This document shows positions 24,051 to 35,866 of a stretch of 64,000 bases of DNA, piece after piece. Positions within the stretch are counted from its first letter, which is position 1. The number at the start of each line of letters is the position of its first letter. The stretch is from the NCBI RefSeq assembly GCF_945859705.1, contig NC_079135.1, positions 37,559,679 through 37,623,678 of the forward strand. The letters run 5' to 3'. The notes beneath the pieces are model-generated. The model was not told the DNA's origin and made no database searches. It saw only the letters and a program-made list of their open reading frames with translations. Position numbers and translations under genes: made by a program. Source of the stretch: Episyrphus balteatus. Taxonomy: Eukaryota > Arthropoda > Insecta > Diptera > Syrphidae.

Positions 24051-24299
24051 CTTACCAAAAAAAAAAAATTTTTTAATTTCATCAAAATCCATCGAGGTAA
24101 ACATCAAAAGATAGGTCTCTTTAATCTTTATTCATAACTGAAAACCAAATGATTCTTTGAGGTCTGGTTGTTGGGTTATATTTTATTTATATAAACAGGT
24201 TTCTTCATCACATAAGTACATAATTTCTTGTGGGGCCCTATCATCCGTTGGAGGCCCCGGGGCACTGCCTCGGCTTCCCCAATGATATGTATGCCCCTG
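24051..24299 (-). mobile_element. TE remnant: satellite-related unit and GC-rich terminus
   Basis: Satellite-related phrases (CCATCGAGG, CATCAAAAGATAGGTCTCTTTAA, TTCATAACTGAAAACCAAA) are followed by the GC-rich block GGAGGCCCCGGGGCACTGCC. It ends ATGCCCCTG at 24299. Same layout as 19641-19860. Confidence 0.6.
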
Positions 24300-24309
24300 C
24301 ACTCAGAGA

Positions 24310-24610
24310 AAATAAATAGCTATATTGTTATTATTTGCATAATCACTTTATAGAATTCAATGAAATATTGCGAATAACTATTTTTCTACAGAGAATAGTT
24401 AAAAATGAATATTACATAGTCACATGTCCCAACAAAATAGTTCAAAATAACTTTTAAAATAGTTAAAATTGATTATGTCGTAGTAATAACGTAACTATTA
24501 CAATAGTCATTTTTAACTATAATGCTTATATAGTCACATGAAACAGAAACAAAAAGGTTAAAAGTAACTATTTTTGTTAACTAGACAAATAACAAATAAC
24601 TAATTCGTAG
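24310..24610. repeat. AT-rich iterated region (AATAGTTAAAA/TTTTAACTATT)
   Basis: Many direct and inverted copies of AATAGTTAAAAATGA-like and AACTATTTTTNT-like phrases, plus TATAGTCACATG twice (24415 and 24529). It resembles the body of a foldback MITE, but clear ends and a target duplication were not found. Confidence 0.4.
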
Positions 24611-25191
24611 AAGAAAACATGCCAGTGCTAGTGAAATCGTGTTGTATAAAAAATAGAGACTTTAGCTTAAAAAGGATTAAACCTTTTGTTTTTTTTTTTT
24701 AATTCGTAAGTATTTGGGACACAAGCTACCAAATTACATATAAGGCCCCTTACATTACTGAAAATAAAAAAAAACTATTAAATAACTGTTTATTTTGTTT
24801 TTAATAAATATATCCAATATCCATGTTTTTAAGTATTTTTTAATACTGCATAAGAAAAAAAAAGAGTGTGTGTACACATGTACACGCGACTGAAGTTATA
24901 CTTCTCATTCAGTATTATGTAAATGAATTTCATTTGATATTTTTAATTTCTATTATTAAATTAATTAATCCACACTTCGTTTTTTATATTTTGATCAAGT
25001 GAACAATAAATTAATTCTTTCATCCTCCTTGCGTCCATGTAGTTTTCAATTTATTTTGTGAAATTTACTCATGTTGTGCGGTTCAGAACGTACGGTATAT
25101 GCTTAACGAAAGTAAACGAATTGCGTATAAAATATGCGATATGGTAATTTTATGAGAATTGTGTGTGCTTGAGCACTAGTAGTAGCAATAT
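24611..25191. other. Spacer, nothing recognised
   Basis: AT-rich sequence up to the hAT-like element. No gene signals. Confidence 0.4.
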
Positions 25192-25199
25192 GCAACTTG

Positions 25200-26371
25200 C
25201 AGGGTAGCTACAAAGCTCAAAAGCGAGCTGAGCTCAGCTCACAGCTCAGCTTAAATTTTAACACATGGATATTTTTATAAATAAAACAGATAATTTTTTG
25301 TGATCTTTCCTCTTGGTTTTTTTTAATAGTAAATATATTTCTATTTTTTTAGTAAAATATTTCTTTTTTTATCATAAAAAAAAATTCCGGTACAATCCGG
25401 TTTTTCGACTTTTTTCAAAATTCCGAGAAAATCGCGTTTGAAAGTTGGGGTAAATTTTTTTTTCGAAAAATCCCCGAATCTTTGAACGATCCTGGAAGCT
25501 AAACCGCTTGGGAGCAATTTTTGGGAGTGATGCCAAACGATAGCTTGTGTCATGGGCCTACGCTTTGCACATTGTCAGATTTTTAAAAAATCGTCTTCCA
25601 TGTTAAACCGCCACATCATGCCTATTTTTTCAGAATCGTGCCTATTTTTTTTTTACTTTTAAGTTCTCCCGGTTTGAGAACGCGTGGACCTACAGGGATG
25701 TTAGTTATACCCAAGTGTAGGTTAGAGTCCCCGCTACCTTTTGGCATCAACAATTTTATTTTCATTTTCTTCAAAATTCCGAGATATAGGCGTTGGAAGT
25801 TGGGGGCGCGAAAAAACTTCTGGGAGCTGAACGCTTTGATCTAGAGACAGGGGAGTAGTGCCATATGAAAGCTTATATTCTCAGCTAACCGATGGTGGTA
25901 TAATCCGGTTTTTCGACTTTTTTCAAAATTCCGAGAAAATCGCGTTTGAAAGTTGGGGTAAAATGTTTTTTCCAAAAATCCCCGAATCTTTGAACGCTCC
26001 TGGAAGCTAAACCGCTTGAGAGCAATTTTTGGGAGTGATGCCAAACGATAGCTTGTGTCATATGCCTACGCTTTGCACATTGTCAGATTTTTAAAAAATC
26101 ATCTTCCATGTTAAACTGCCACATCATGCCTATTTTTTCAGAATCGGGCTTAACTTTTTTTTTACCTTTAAGTGCTCCCGGTTTGAGAATGCGTGGACCT
26201 ACAGGGATGAGATTTGTACCCAAATGTAGGTTAGAGTCTCCGCTATCTTTTGGCATCAAACAATTTTTTTTCATTTTCTTCAAAATTCCGAGAGCTAGCT
26301 CAAAATTTGACCTAGCTCAAATTTGAGCTGAACTGTGAGCTGAGCTGAAATGTGAGCTTTTTGCAACCCTG
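25200..26371. mobile_element. 1.17-kb hAT-like element with internal ~506-bp duplication
   Basis: Ends CAGGGTAGCTACAAAGCTCA and the inverse of CAGGGTTGCAAAAAGCTCAC, followed inward by AGCTCAGCTCACAG-rich subterminal repeats on both sides. Flanks GCAACTTG (25192-25199) and GCAACATG (26372-26379) match 7 of 8, an hAT-type 8-bp duplication. Inside, the block starting GGTAYAATCCGGTTTTTCGAC at about 25388 repeats from 25894, with GCGTGGACCTACAGGGATG in both copies. Several ORFs arise from the duplicated block but show no transposase motifs. Confidence 0.8.
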
Positions 26372-26660
26372 GCAACATGCCACATGCAACTTTCCACATG
26401 CAACTTGCCACATGTAACTTGCCACATGCAACTTGCCACACGCAACTTGCCACATGCAACTTGCCACATGCAACTTGCCACATGCAACTTGCCACATGTA
26501 ACTTGGCACATGCAACTTGCCACATGCAACTTGCCACACGCAACTTGCCACATGCAGCTTGGCACATACAACTTGCCACATGCAACTTGCCACATACAAC
26601 TTGCCACATGGTACTTGCCACATGCCACATGCAACTTGCCACATGAAACATGTAACTTGC
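26372..26660. repeat. 14-bp minisatellite CACATGCAACTTGC
   Basis: About 19 copies of CACATGCAACTTGC with single-base variants (CACACGC, CATGTAA, TTGGCAC, CATACAA). All six frames are partly open because 14 is not a multiple of three. It abuts the right end of the hAT-like element, whose target duplication shares the GCAACWTG phrase of the repeat. Confidence 0.95.
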
Positions 26661-28019
26661 AACGTGTTGTGTGTTTTATGTTGCCGTACTACGGCGTACT
26701 GCATTTTCAAAATACTAAAGTACTGCCTACTCTAAAAGTGAAACGACAGCCCTGCTACCCAGGGTGATCGCGTCATAATCCCTTTGACATTCTTGTCAAA
26801 AAGTAAATTTTCATATCCACCCTCCCATAAGAAGTATAACTTCAAAAACAGTAAAATTGTCAAATCAAATACACCCACTTTATTTTTTTTTTATACGACA
26901 CACATAATTTTTTTGAAGTATTCCACACATCAGCCTTCAATTTCTTTTTTATTCAAAACATAAAAAACCACCACATTCGTTCTTCACATTCACAAATCCC
27001 GGAAACGGAAGGATAATTAGAAACAATTGCAAAGTGCTTCTGCGAAACGGAACTCATTCAAAATCCTTTTCAAGTGTCGCCCTTAAAACGTTCTATTAAA
27101 CCTTAATACGAGTTAAGTTTTTCTTTTTGTATTTACCAAAGTTAAATTCGGTTTCTGGATTTATTGTGAGTAGGCTTTTGGTCGACTTTTAAAGAAACCA
27201 AGTCAAGTAGGAGACAAGTAGTAGCTTGGCAAAGATACTTGAGTAGAGGACGAACATGGAATACAGTGTTTTATTGTAAATAATTTTACATATGTACACC
27301 CGTCGAATATAGAAGATAAAAAAAATATATAAATACATAGCTTGAGAGTTATCAATCACACAAATTTTAGTTTAAAAAACAGTAATTTAAAGCTTTTGTC
27401 TTTGAAATTGTTTCAAACGTTTGACACCAATTTGTTTCAGCAGCATAAACTGAAAACACGAGCTAGGCCAATGGCACCTACTGTAAAACTTCCCACGCAC
27501 GAAAGGAAGTCGGAATTATAAAGTCACTAAGCCAAAACAGTCTGCGCAACATCAAAAAGTCGTTCGAAATAAAGAAACATGTTGATTGCGTTGATAAAAA
27601 GGACAAACGAAATGGACAACCTTAAATTTTTCAGTTTTCTTGTTAGTTTCGTTGTAAGAAACTATAGATAAATTTTATTAGAAATATCTTGTCGTAAAAT
27701 GTTCTGTCAAGCTTCTTGAATTGTTGGTTGTAGTGATGGGAAACCAATAAATACAAATAAAATCAAAACACGAATAGATGTTAAATGTTAATTTCTATTC
27801 TAATTCACAAAAAAAGGGTAAAATCGTATCTTTAAAAAACATTTATAACTGTTTGTCACTTAAAAGCAAACACATGTCAAAGCTAGAAAGATAACGAAGA
27901 ACCAAAGAAAAAAAATTAAATATTCTTGTAGACAAAACGCTATACAGCCTAACCTCAAATAAAACAAAAAAGTGTTCAATTCTTGCCGACAAATAAATAC
28001 AAAATAAAAGTGAAAGGTT
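26661..28019. other. Spacer, nothing recognised
   Basis: AT-rich DNA with no supported gene. The open frame on the minus strand at 27860-28138 starts with a non-ATG codon and has no family signature. Confidence 0.4.
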
Positions 28020-28770
28020 AGGTCGCTTCCTTGTTCCTTCATCAGCCAGCCTCTCAATGAATTCACGATCATAAATTCTTTTACGTTATTGATGTGCGAC
28101 GGACGACCGAGGACCGAAGAACTGCTTTTACGCCACAAACCTCTGGCTCTGAGTGTCTATAATATAGTCTTGGAAGCTCTGGACAAGAATTTACATAGAT
28201 ATTCGAATATAAGTAGATACATATTTCGAAAAACAAAAAAAAAACCTGAATTTCCGCCGAGAGATACCCGTAAATGGTTATGGGACCAATAAATTTCCTA
28301 ATAACATGCCCGAGTCCAGCGTTAATCGTCGATTAAGATTTTAGACATTTTTGCTGCCCGATCGCGATCGTTCTTGCCATAACACAGCCACCAGCTAAAG
28401 TCTGTTCCGTCCGTCGTCGTAGATGGTCGCTGTCGCCGCCACGTCCATTTCGTCCATTCAAAGGATTTTATGACATTTTTTGTGGAGTTAATATTCCATC
28501 GCATTTGCATGCACCGCACAGATACTTTATGAAAGTGAAAATTGATTCTTGGATCGCCGCAGCTCATGGGAAAATTATTTTAATGACAACACTGCTGACT
28601 GCGGCAAAAGAGAACCCAACCAACCAGCAACAGAATACAGATCCAAAAAGTTTATTTATCAATTTAAAAATATTATGCAGACGTGGAAGTGGCGACATAT
28701 ATGGAACGGTAAAAGGATTATGGTCGTAATAATTGACTCAGTTATTTTTACACTTTGCTGGCTAAAGCAA
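28020..28770. other. GC-richer unique island, possibly regulatory or exonic
   Basis: Composition and complexity stand out from the AT-rich surroundings, for example GATCGCGATCG at ~28362 and CGTCCGTCGTCG at ~28410. An ATG-started 81-codon frame (28567-28322, minus) and overlapping plus-strand frames exist, but none is recognisable. TTTTATGAC-like homeodomain motifs occur near 28470. It could be an enhancer or promoter rather than a gene. Confidence 0.35.
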
Positions 28771-29358
28771 TAAAATCCTCGGATAAATGTTATTGCCTCG
28801 CAAAAACTGACAAGAACACACAAAACTAAAGAGAATTTTAAATTGTTTTTAGTACGAGATCATTTCGAAGGTTTTATATCATTTTCAGAAAAAGAAACGA
28901 GGTGGACAATTTATTGGTAATTTAAAATTCAATTGGTAAGTATACTAAGCCAGAGTCAGAGATGATATTAAATTTGAAATTAGTTTTAAAGCCTAGGATA
29001 TTTCGAAAGCGGTTTGAAATTTCTATTATAGTTAGTTTGACAGGTGTTGCACTTCGTCTTACCAAATTAAGGCTTAAGGTCGGCAATTGAACACATCATA
29101 TTCTAAGATGAGCAATGAAATCGTTTGATCATGGTGGAAAAGGAAATTTTTGGCAGGTTAAAACGAACATCCTTCCCGTGGTCTAAAAATAACTCGATTT
29201 TTGGAGGTCTTATTTAAGAGGCCATAAGGATCTATGCTTTACTACAGTTTTTTTACTTCCCTTTGGGACTGTTAATGACTTGTTCGGTCTCGATTGCTAC
29301 AACCTATTGCAAACGGTCAATTTTTCGTCTGCCGGCTGTTGAGAAATATCTATGTACT
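28771..29358. other. Spacer, nothing recognised
   Basis: Unique-looking AT-rich sequence before the pogo-like MITE. No supported feature. Confidence 0.4.
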
Positions 29359-29360
29359 TA

Positions 29361-29705
29361 CAGTGGAATCTCGCTAACTTGAACACATACAAAACCAGGC
29401 CTGTTCAAGTTATTGGATTGTTCAAGTTACTGGAACATATAAAAAAATCTTGGTTTTTCTATGAATTCAATTTGTTATTATAAATTAATGTAAATGACGC
29501 AAAACATGATTACGAACGTAGTAACCTACATTGAAGAAATTCAAACTTCTGTTGAAATACATTTTTTTTTGATCAAGTTACAGAGCTTCAAATACTTAAA
29601 TTATTCAACTTATAGAGTCAGCAATAAGAAAGTTCAAGAAAATAGGATGTTCAAGTTATTGGATTGTTCAAGTTATCGTATGTTCAAGTTAGCGAGAGTC
29701 TACTG
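29361..29705. mobile_element. 345-bp pogo/Tigger-like MITE
   Basis: Ends CAGTGGAATCTCGCTAACTT and the inverse of CAGTAGACTCTCGCTAACTT, flanked by TA (29359-29360, 29706-29707). CAGTRGANTCTCGNTAA with TA duplication is characteristic of pogo/Tigger-type non-autonomous elements. The phrase GTTCAAGTTA is iterated at both ends (TTCAAGTTATTGGATTGTTC occurs twice). No transposase. Confidence 0.85.
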
Positions 29706-30120
29706 TATTTGAGAATGAAAAACTGTTTGTAATTACATTATTTTAAGTCTAACAGGAAACAAAAGTCAGGTTTGGGGCTATTTAAAAAAAAATTCACCAA
29801 TACTTCATTTTTATATTTTCACCTATTATTATCTAGAAAATAATTGGCCTAGAGGGGTCGTGTAGTAGAGTGGGCACAAAAACTTTCAAATCCAAATAGG
29901 GCGGAAAAGTTGCGATTTGTGATAACTCAGAAGGGTTTAATAAAAAATCAAAATCAGTTAATATTTTCCGGCAGCGCATCGCATATAAAAATTTGAAAAA
30001 TAAAGAACTTTTTAAAAACGATATTTTTACAAAAAAAAAAAATTGACTACATCTTATTTTTTTGCATAATAATAGCTTCAGACAACTCTTATATGTTGGT
30101 ATGTGCCCAATATTAAGTAA
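29706..30120. other. Spacer, nothing recognised
   Basis: Short AT-rich gap between a pogo-like MITE and a mini-me-like element. Confidence 0.4.
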
Positions 30121-31081
30121 AAATAAAATGCACGACTGGGTCGCACGAACTTGCTCTTGGAGTTAAAGTTGCTTAAATTTTTAAGACTTTTTATATAGAA
30201 ATTTGAAAAAAAAAAAAAAAAATTCGTTTAAAAAAAAAATAAAATAAAATCTGAAATTGAATTGCCCTCCAAACCAAGTATGCAGTTTTGATTGATATAT
30301 TAACGTGTATTTTTAGAAAAAAAATTTTCAAAATCGTTAGAGCCGTTTTTTTAAAAAACAATTTTTTATAAATAATTTTTTGGAAAAAAAGTTTGAAAAT
30401 AATATTGGTATGCCATTTTGTAGAAATCAGTAATCAACATCTAAAAACAAAATTTCAAAAAAAATTCAATGTCCCGTTTTCGAAAATTTGATTTTTCAAA
30501 AAAAAATTTTCAAAATTTTTTTAAAAATCCAAAAATTCTTTTTTTTGAAATTTAATTTTTGGTTTATTCTTCTTCACAAAAAGTTTCGTTGAAATCGAAT
30601 AAGAAGTTTCAGAAATATTCGAATTTGAAAAAAACGGTTCTATGGCAGGTACCGTTAATAATGATTTTCAAAAAAAAAATTTTTCATTTAAATATAGACC
30701 TTAGCTTGAAACTAACATTTGAATTTTTTAAACAAAATCGTTGGAGCCGTTTTCGAGATATTTCAATTTTACTAAAATCGGTATATGACAAGTACCGTTA
30801 TTTTTGGTCCAAAAAAATTAATTCCAAAAACACCTCTGGAGAGTCGACAAATAACGCTACATACCAAGTTTGACATTAATCGGTCCATCCGTTTAGGCTG
30901 TAGGTCCTTATACAGACAGACAGACAGACTGACAGACAGACAGACAGACAGACAGACGGACTTCCGGGACCCACTTTTTTGGCATTGTCTACCATCGTAA
31001 TGTCATGGAAAAATTTTATCTCAACTTTTTTTTTTTGTACGAATGCATAACTTGATATATAGTTCCTATATCGCAAGTAAA
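30121..31081 (+). mobile_element. mini-me/DINE-1-like element, copy B
   Basis: Starts AATAAAATGCACGACTGGG and ends CCTATATCGCAAGTAAAAA. Near the 3' end are TCGGTCCATCCGTTTAGGCTG and a long CAGACAGACAGA run (GTCY type), then GACTTCCGGGACCCAC. ACTTGC near the 5' end and GCAAGT at the 3' end form subterminal inverted repeats. No ORF of its own. Confidence 0.9.
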
Positions 31082-31876
31082 AATGGTTAAAATTAGTAAA
31101 AGTAAATGAAATTTCGAAAAAAGTCAAACTTGAGGAAAATGTTATTTAAAAAAAAATTAATACTTACAAGTTGAATGGTTTGTTACTGATTTCCATCTGA
31201 AAGTAAAAAGTTTTGAATTAAGTAATAAGTATAATTATACAGTCAGTATTTTTTTAAGAATAAAATTTTATGTATCAAATTAAGTTTTGATTAATTCATT
31301 TTGTCAATATTGTTCAATGTTCATAAACTTCGTTTGCAATCCCTTTGAGCTGAAGGAACTTTAAATTATGATTTTAGTGAAAATTTTGGCATGGTTGCTC
31401 TTGACGTCAAGGTGGTTATTACATATCCATCTTTATTCTCGACCCCGCAAACTTTTAAAAAGCCTTCTGAAACGAGTTTTGCGCAACGTTCAACTGTTTG
31501 TTTCCAAATATTTAGAAATTAAATAACTTTAAATGCATTAAATTATTTCCGCTTCACTTATATTTTTCAAGAATGGGGGAGATGACAGCTCATATCATGC
31601 AATAAATAATTTCTGTGTAGTTTTGAGCGTTGAAACTTGAAATTCAGTCTGGGTTGCTTATAAGTTCTTAGTACTTTTCTGTTAAAATCCAATCTGTAGC
31701 GTTTAGTTTTTCACCAATTAGGACTCTCAAAGATTTTGGTTTGTTGATCAAATTGATACCTGAAAGAATCACCAAAATCAATAAAATCTTCACGGTACCT
31801 CTCCAAAGAATTACGCAACATCTTCGCCAATGTAATTTCGATTCGAAATATTTTCCTTCTGCAGAAATCGGCACCC
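31082..31876. other. Spacer, nothing recognised
   Basis: An open frame on the minus strand (31901-31668) has a hydrophobic run but no ATG and no family match. A T-rich acceptor-like site lies inside it. Not called as a gene. Confidence 0.4.
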
Positions 31877-31879
31877 CTG

Positions 31880-32417
31880 AGGTGCGTTCTTTTTCTAACA
31901 ATAGTTAACTATTGTTAACTATCGTTAACTTTTGTCGTTCCTAAACTACAAAATAGTTACGATTTGTAACTATTTGACAGATGAACATCGTTCCTAAACT
32001 CGTTTTGAAGTGTCAAATAGTTACAAATCGTAACTATTTCCAACTCACCTCCATGATATGAGTTGAAGACTCATAAGATTGTTGATGTGTCAAAGTGGAT
32101 GTTTTGTTTACAAAACCAACTTAAGGATTTTTTTCTTTTGGAAATAAGCGGAATAAAATGAAAATAAAAACAGAGTTTTGCAATTTTATGAAGCAAGAGA
32201 ATTTATTTTGACTAAAAAACATTATTTTTGTTATAATTATGCAAATAAAAATATTTTCAAAACAATTTTTTTTTGTGTTTGACAGTTTAACAATATCTAA
32301 CAATAAATCGTTCCTAAATAATTTGTAAAAAACCCAACAATTTCTAACAATGACACATCAACAATATTTTTTGACATAACAACGATAGTTGACTATTGTT
32401 AGAAAAAGAACGCACCT
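31880..32417. mobile_element. 538-bp MITE with AGGTGCGTTC ends
   Basis: Ends AGGTGCGTTCTTTTTCTAAC and GTTAGAAAAAGAACGCACCT (perfect for at least 28 bp), flanked by CTG on both sides (31877-31879, 32418-32420). Subterminal AGTTAACTATTGTTAACTAT repeats and a second inverted pair, AAATAGTTACGATTTGTAAC, lie near the left end. The 3-bp duplication and AGG...CCT ends resemble PIF/Harbinger MITEs. No coding capacity. Confidence 0.8.
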
Positions 32418-32420
32418 CTG

Positions 32421-33929
32421 CCCTAACCGACCGTCATGTTTGTACATTAAATAGTGATAGTGTTCGGTAGTGTTGGGGTAAGACATTTTGACAGTTTTGG
32501 AACTAGTTTAGGTCAGATTCGCTTGGTCGCTTACAAGTGTTACTATACTATTGTGTTTGTTTTTTCTATAACTTCAGAATTCAACATAAGTTTCTATGTT
32601 CTATGTTTTTCCTTCTGGAGCAAGAAATTATCGCATTTTGTAAAAATAGGCCAATATTTCAACTATTGTTACAGATTCCTTATGGAATAAGCTATAATTT
32701 TTTGAGAGAACTTGAACTTGATCAACATTTTTGGAACTATACCGGATGAAAAAATTCAGCTAATTCTCAATTTTAAACTGTCTAAATTTCTCAATGGATC
32801 TTAAGGCACCAAAAATACATACGATAAGTGCTTGCATAATATGCTTACGTCTATCGTTATTAACCACAAGTTTACCTAGTTTAAATAAAACAGCTTTATT
32901 AACAATATTGCAACAATTTAATGCAATCAGCAGCTCAAAGAAAAACACCGACAAGTTTTTCTTTATCGGCACTTTGTTAAAATTTCATATTTATGTAAAA
33001 AAAAAAACTTTGATAAAGAATTACCGCATTTTCGTTTGCTTTTCAAATTGGCTAACATTTAAATGCCAACAAACCAATATGTACGCATGTTCGACTTTAA
33101 ATATGTAACTATTATATAGGAACAAAAAAAAGTATTAAACACTAGATATCAATCAAACAAACTATATTCACAATGCGTGCTGCATGTGTCTGACATCCGT
33201 TTGACACAAAAGCCATCAACTCGTAACAGTTAAGAGAATATGAACGAAACGATTCGTTGCCATACAACATTGTTGGCGGGCTTAAGTTGTTCGACGGCAT
33301 TTTTCATTTAAAGTATTCTGGTTCTGGTTCTATTAAGCGGCAACGTGTGAAATATCTCATACCAGCAGCATCTATTTGCACAATAATTCATTATTTGATT
33401 TTGTTGGCAAACATCCCAACAGAAACATGTTTCGCATTACACAATGGGAAATCCCAAACGGGCAGAGGTACATTTCCGATATAATAAATAAAAGTTTTTC
33501 CGCGGATCTTTGGTTATATCGCATAGTCGAAGTGGGTGGATTGTTCATGTTGTTTGTGACTTTAGACCTCGCCCACATTAAAAAAATATAAACAAATAAA
33601 CAAAAAAAGAGTAAATTTTAAGTACCAATACCTAGATGTAGTTGAATTACGTAATTTAGGTTAGGGAGGATTATGTGGCGGTTTTCGGTTATGCGTTTTG
33701 AACTATGGGAACATTGATAAACTATACTTAGGCTCCTTATGAGATTTTTTTGCCATTTTTAGAAGGTATTTGATATAATCAAATTATGGAAAAATTAGAA
33801 AATGGATATCTTAATATTATTAGTACCCGGTGGATTAATGGTTAGTGCGATAGATTATGACGCCAGAGGTCTGGGTACGCCTCCCTACCTCAACCACCTT
33901 AAAAATAAAAAGATTTTATTCATTGGTAT
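32421..33929. other. Spacer, no gene called
   Basis: Includes a less AT-rich patch at about 33180-33590 with overlapping short frames on both strands, none recognisable. Confidence 0.4.
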
Positions 33930-33931
33930 TA

Positions 33932-34685
33932 CACGGAAAAAAAATTTGATAATAACAGCTATCAAATTAACATTTTTCAGTGACAAAAGTCGTCCAACAA
34001 TTAAAATATCAATTTTGATATTTTATCATATCATTTTGACATTTTTTAATTTCAGGTGGGATAGTGAAAATTTCACTTTGACAATTAAAATATCATTTTG
34101 ACATTTTTTTAAGTTTAAGTGGATAGTGAAAATTTCACTTTGACAATTCAAATATCAATGTTGACTAGATTTTACGTTTTAGTTTATTATAATGAAACCT
34201 ATTTCTTTCCTTTTCATTTTTATTATTTTTATTATTTTAAGAATTTTCTTTCTTTTTTCAACACATTACTGAAAGGGAATATTCTTTACAAAATAATGGT
34301 GATATTATTTTTTCTCTTATAGGTGATATAATTGTTTTGTTATTTTCTCCCAAACTATGTGAAGTAAAATCAAATTTTCTCAGTAAATCATACATTTTAC
34401 TTCGAAAAAACACAAAGCGCCTTTAAATTAGTACACATTAAGAATTTTTTATTTAATATTTTTCAATAATTTGAAATGAGAAATTGATATGAAAAAATGA
34501 TAATAAAATATCAAAAAAAATTTCCAAAATGTGACATTTAAATACCATCTTGATAATAAAAATGTTGTTTTAACATTTTAAATATCATAAAACACATTTT
34601 ATATAGCATTTTTGGCTGATATTTAAAAAATGTTAATTTGATAATTAAAAAATGTTAAATTGATATTAGTTTTTTTTTTTCGGTG
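33932..34685. mobile_element. 754-bp CACNGAAA-type MITE
   Basis: Left end CACGGAAAAAAAATTTGATA and right end TTTTTTTTTTCGGTG, flanked by TA (33930-33931, 34686-34687). ATCAAATTAACATTTTT-type phrases are iterated in inverted orientation at both ends, and AGTGAAAATTTCACTTTGACA occurs twice in tandem near 34065-34145. Open frames inside are AT-rich artefacts. Confidence 0.75.
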
Positions 34686-34865
34686 TACCTATAAACCTCC
34701 AAGAGTATCAAATTAAAGCCTTTGAAGTAGTACAGGAAAAAATATAGACTTTTTCGTGAAAGAACAATGAATGAATTTTATAAATTTCTTCTTTTTATAA
34801 TATTCTAAAATAATTGACTTAGTACATGAGCATTTAAAAACTTTCATAGCTGTTGCACTTTTTTT

Positions 34866-34985
34866 TTACTTGCGATATAGGTACTATAGGGCAAGTTTAG
34901 GATTCGTAAAAAAAATCGAACTCGAGATAACAATTTTACATGACATTACGATGATGGAGAATGCCAAAAAAGTGGGTCCGGCAAT

Positions 34986-35018
<33 letters not shown>

Positions 35019-35866
35019 CTCTATCTGGAGCTGCAGTCTAAACGAGTGAAGTGATTTTCTTCAAACTTGGTAGTTAGCAGTTTTTGGTGATTCCCTAGAG
35101 GGGAAATTGAAATTTTTTTTTATGACCAAAACTAACGGTACCTGCCATATAACGGAAATAGAAAAGTTAATTTTTTTCAAAAACGGCTCTAACGATTTTG
35201 ATTAAAATTTTTGTGTGTAATACTACACATAAGGGCCAACTTTTTAAATAAAAAAAATATTTTTTGTACCGTTATTAACGGTACCTGTCATAGAACGGTT
35301 TTTTTCGTTTCTGAATATCTCGTACAAAATTAACCCGATTTAAATGAAAATTTTTATACAAAAGTGTGTAAGTAAAGATAATATTAAAATTTTAGACAAT
35401 TTTCAAAAAACGCATTTTTGGTTTTTTAAAAAATATTTCAAAATTTTTTTTTGAAAAATCAATTTTTTGAAAACGGATCAATGAAAAATTTTGAAATTTA
35501 GTTTTTATGTGTAAATTAATTATTTCTTCAAAATGGCATACCAACTTTTTTTTTGAAAAATGTTAAAAAAATTTTATATATAAAAAATTATTTTTTTAAA
35601 AAACGGCTCCTACAATTTTCAAATTTTTTTTTCTAAAAATACCTTTTTATACGAGAAATAAAATGGCATATTTGTTTTTTTTTTTTAAGATATTTTAAAA
35701 CGGAGTTTTATTAATTATAAAAACAGATTTAATTTTTGTATACTACTTATGAAATTTCTTCAAAATATCGAATTTTAAATTTCTTGAATAAAAAGCTTTA
35801 ACATTATAGTTACTTTAAGCATAAGAGCAAGTACGTGCGACCCCAGTCGTGCAATTTATTTTAAAT
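34866..35866 (-). mobile_element. mini-me/DINE-1-like element, copy C
   Basis: Reverse orientation: ACTTGCGATATAGGTACTATAG at the left is the 3' end; GTGCGACCCCAGTCGTGCA at the right is the 5' end. The microsatellite reads GTCTGTCTGTCTGTCCGTCT near 34990. It shares TTTAGGATTCG and AACTCGAG with copy G and fragment H, forming a subfamily distinct from B, D, E and F. Confidence 0.9.

Noticed and set aside
25638..26326. Two similar ORFs with PGLRTRGPTGM-like text
   Set aside because: They are the two copies of the duplicated block in the hAT-like element and are AT-biased with no transposase motif.
26295..26767. Overlapping ORFs of 66-132 codons with CMWQVAC or ATCHMQL repeats
   Set aside because: Artefacts of the 14-bp CACATGCAACTTGC minisatellite; every strand and frame shows the same 14-residue period.
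30559..31127. ORFs of 71-104 codons inside mini-me-like copies (also at 44957, 45290, 47803)
   Set aside because: They differ between copies of the same element and run through the GACA microsatellite; these elements are non-coding.
31668..31901. Minus-strand frame with hydrophobic KILLILVILSG run, possible secreted peptide
   Set aside because: No ATG before the hydrophobic run and no family match. The left part overlaps the terminal repeat of the MITE at 31880.
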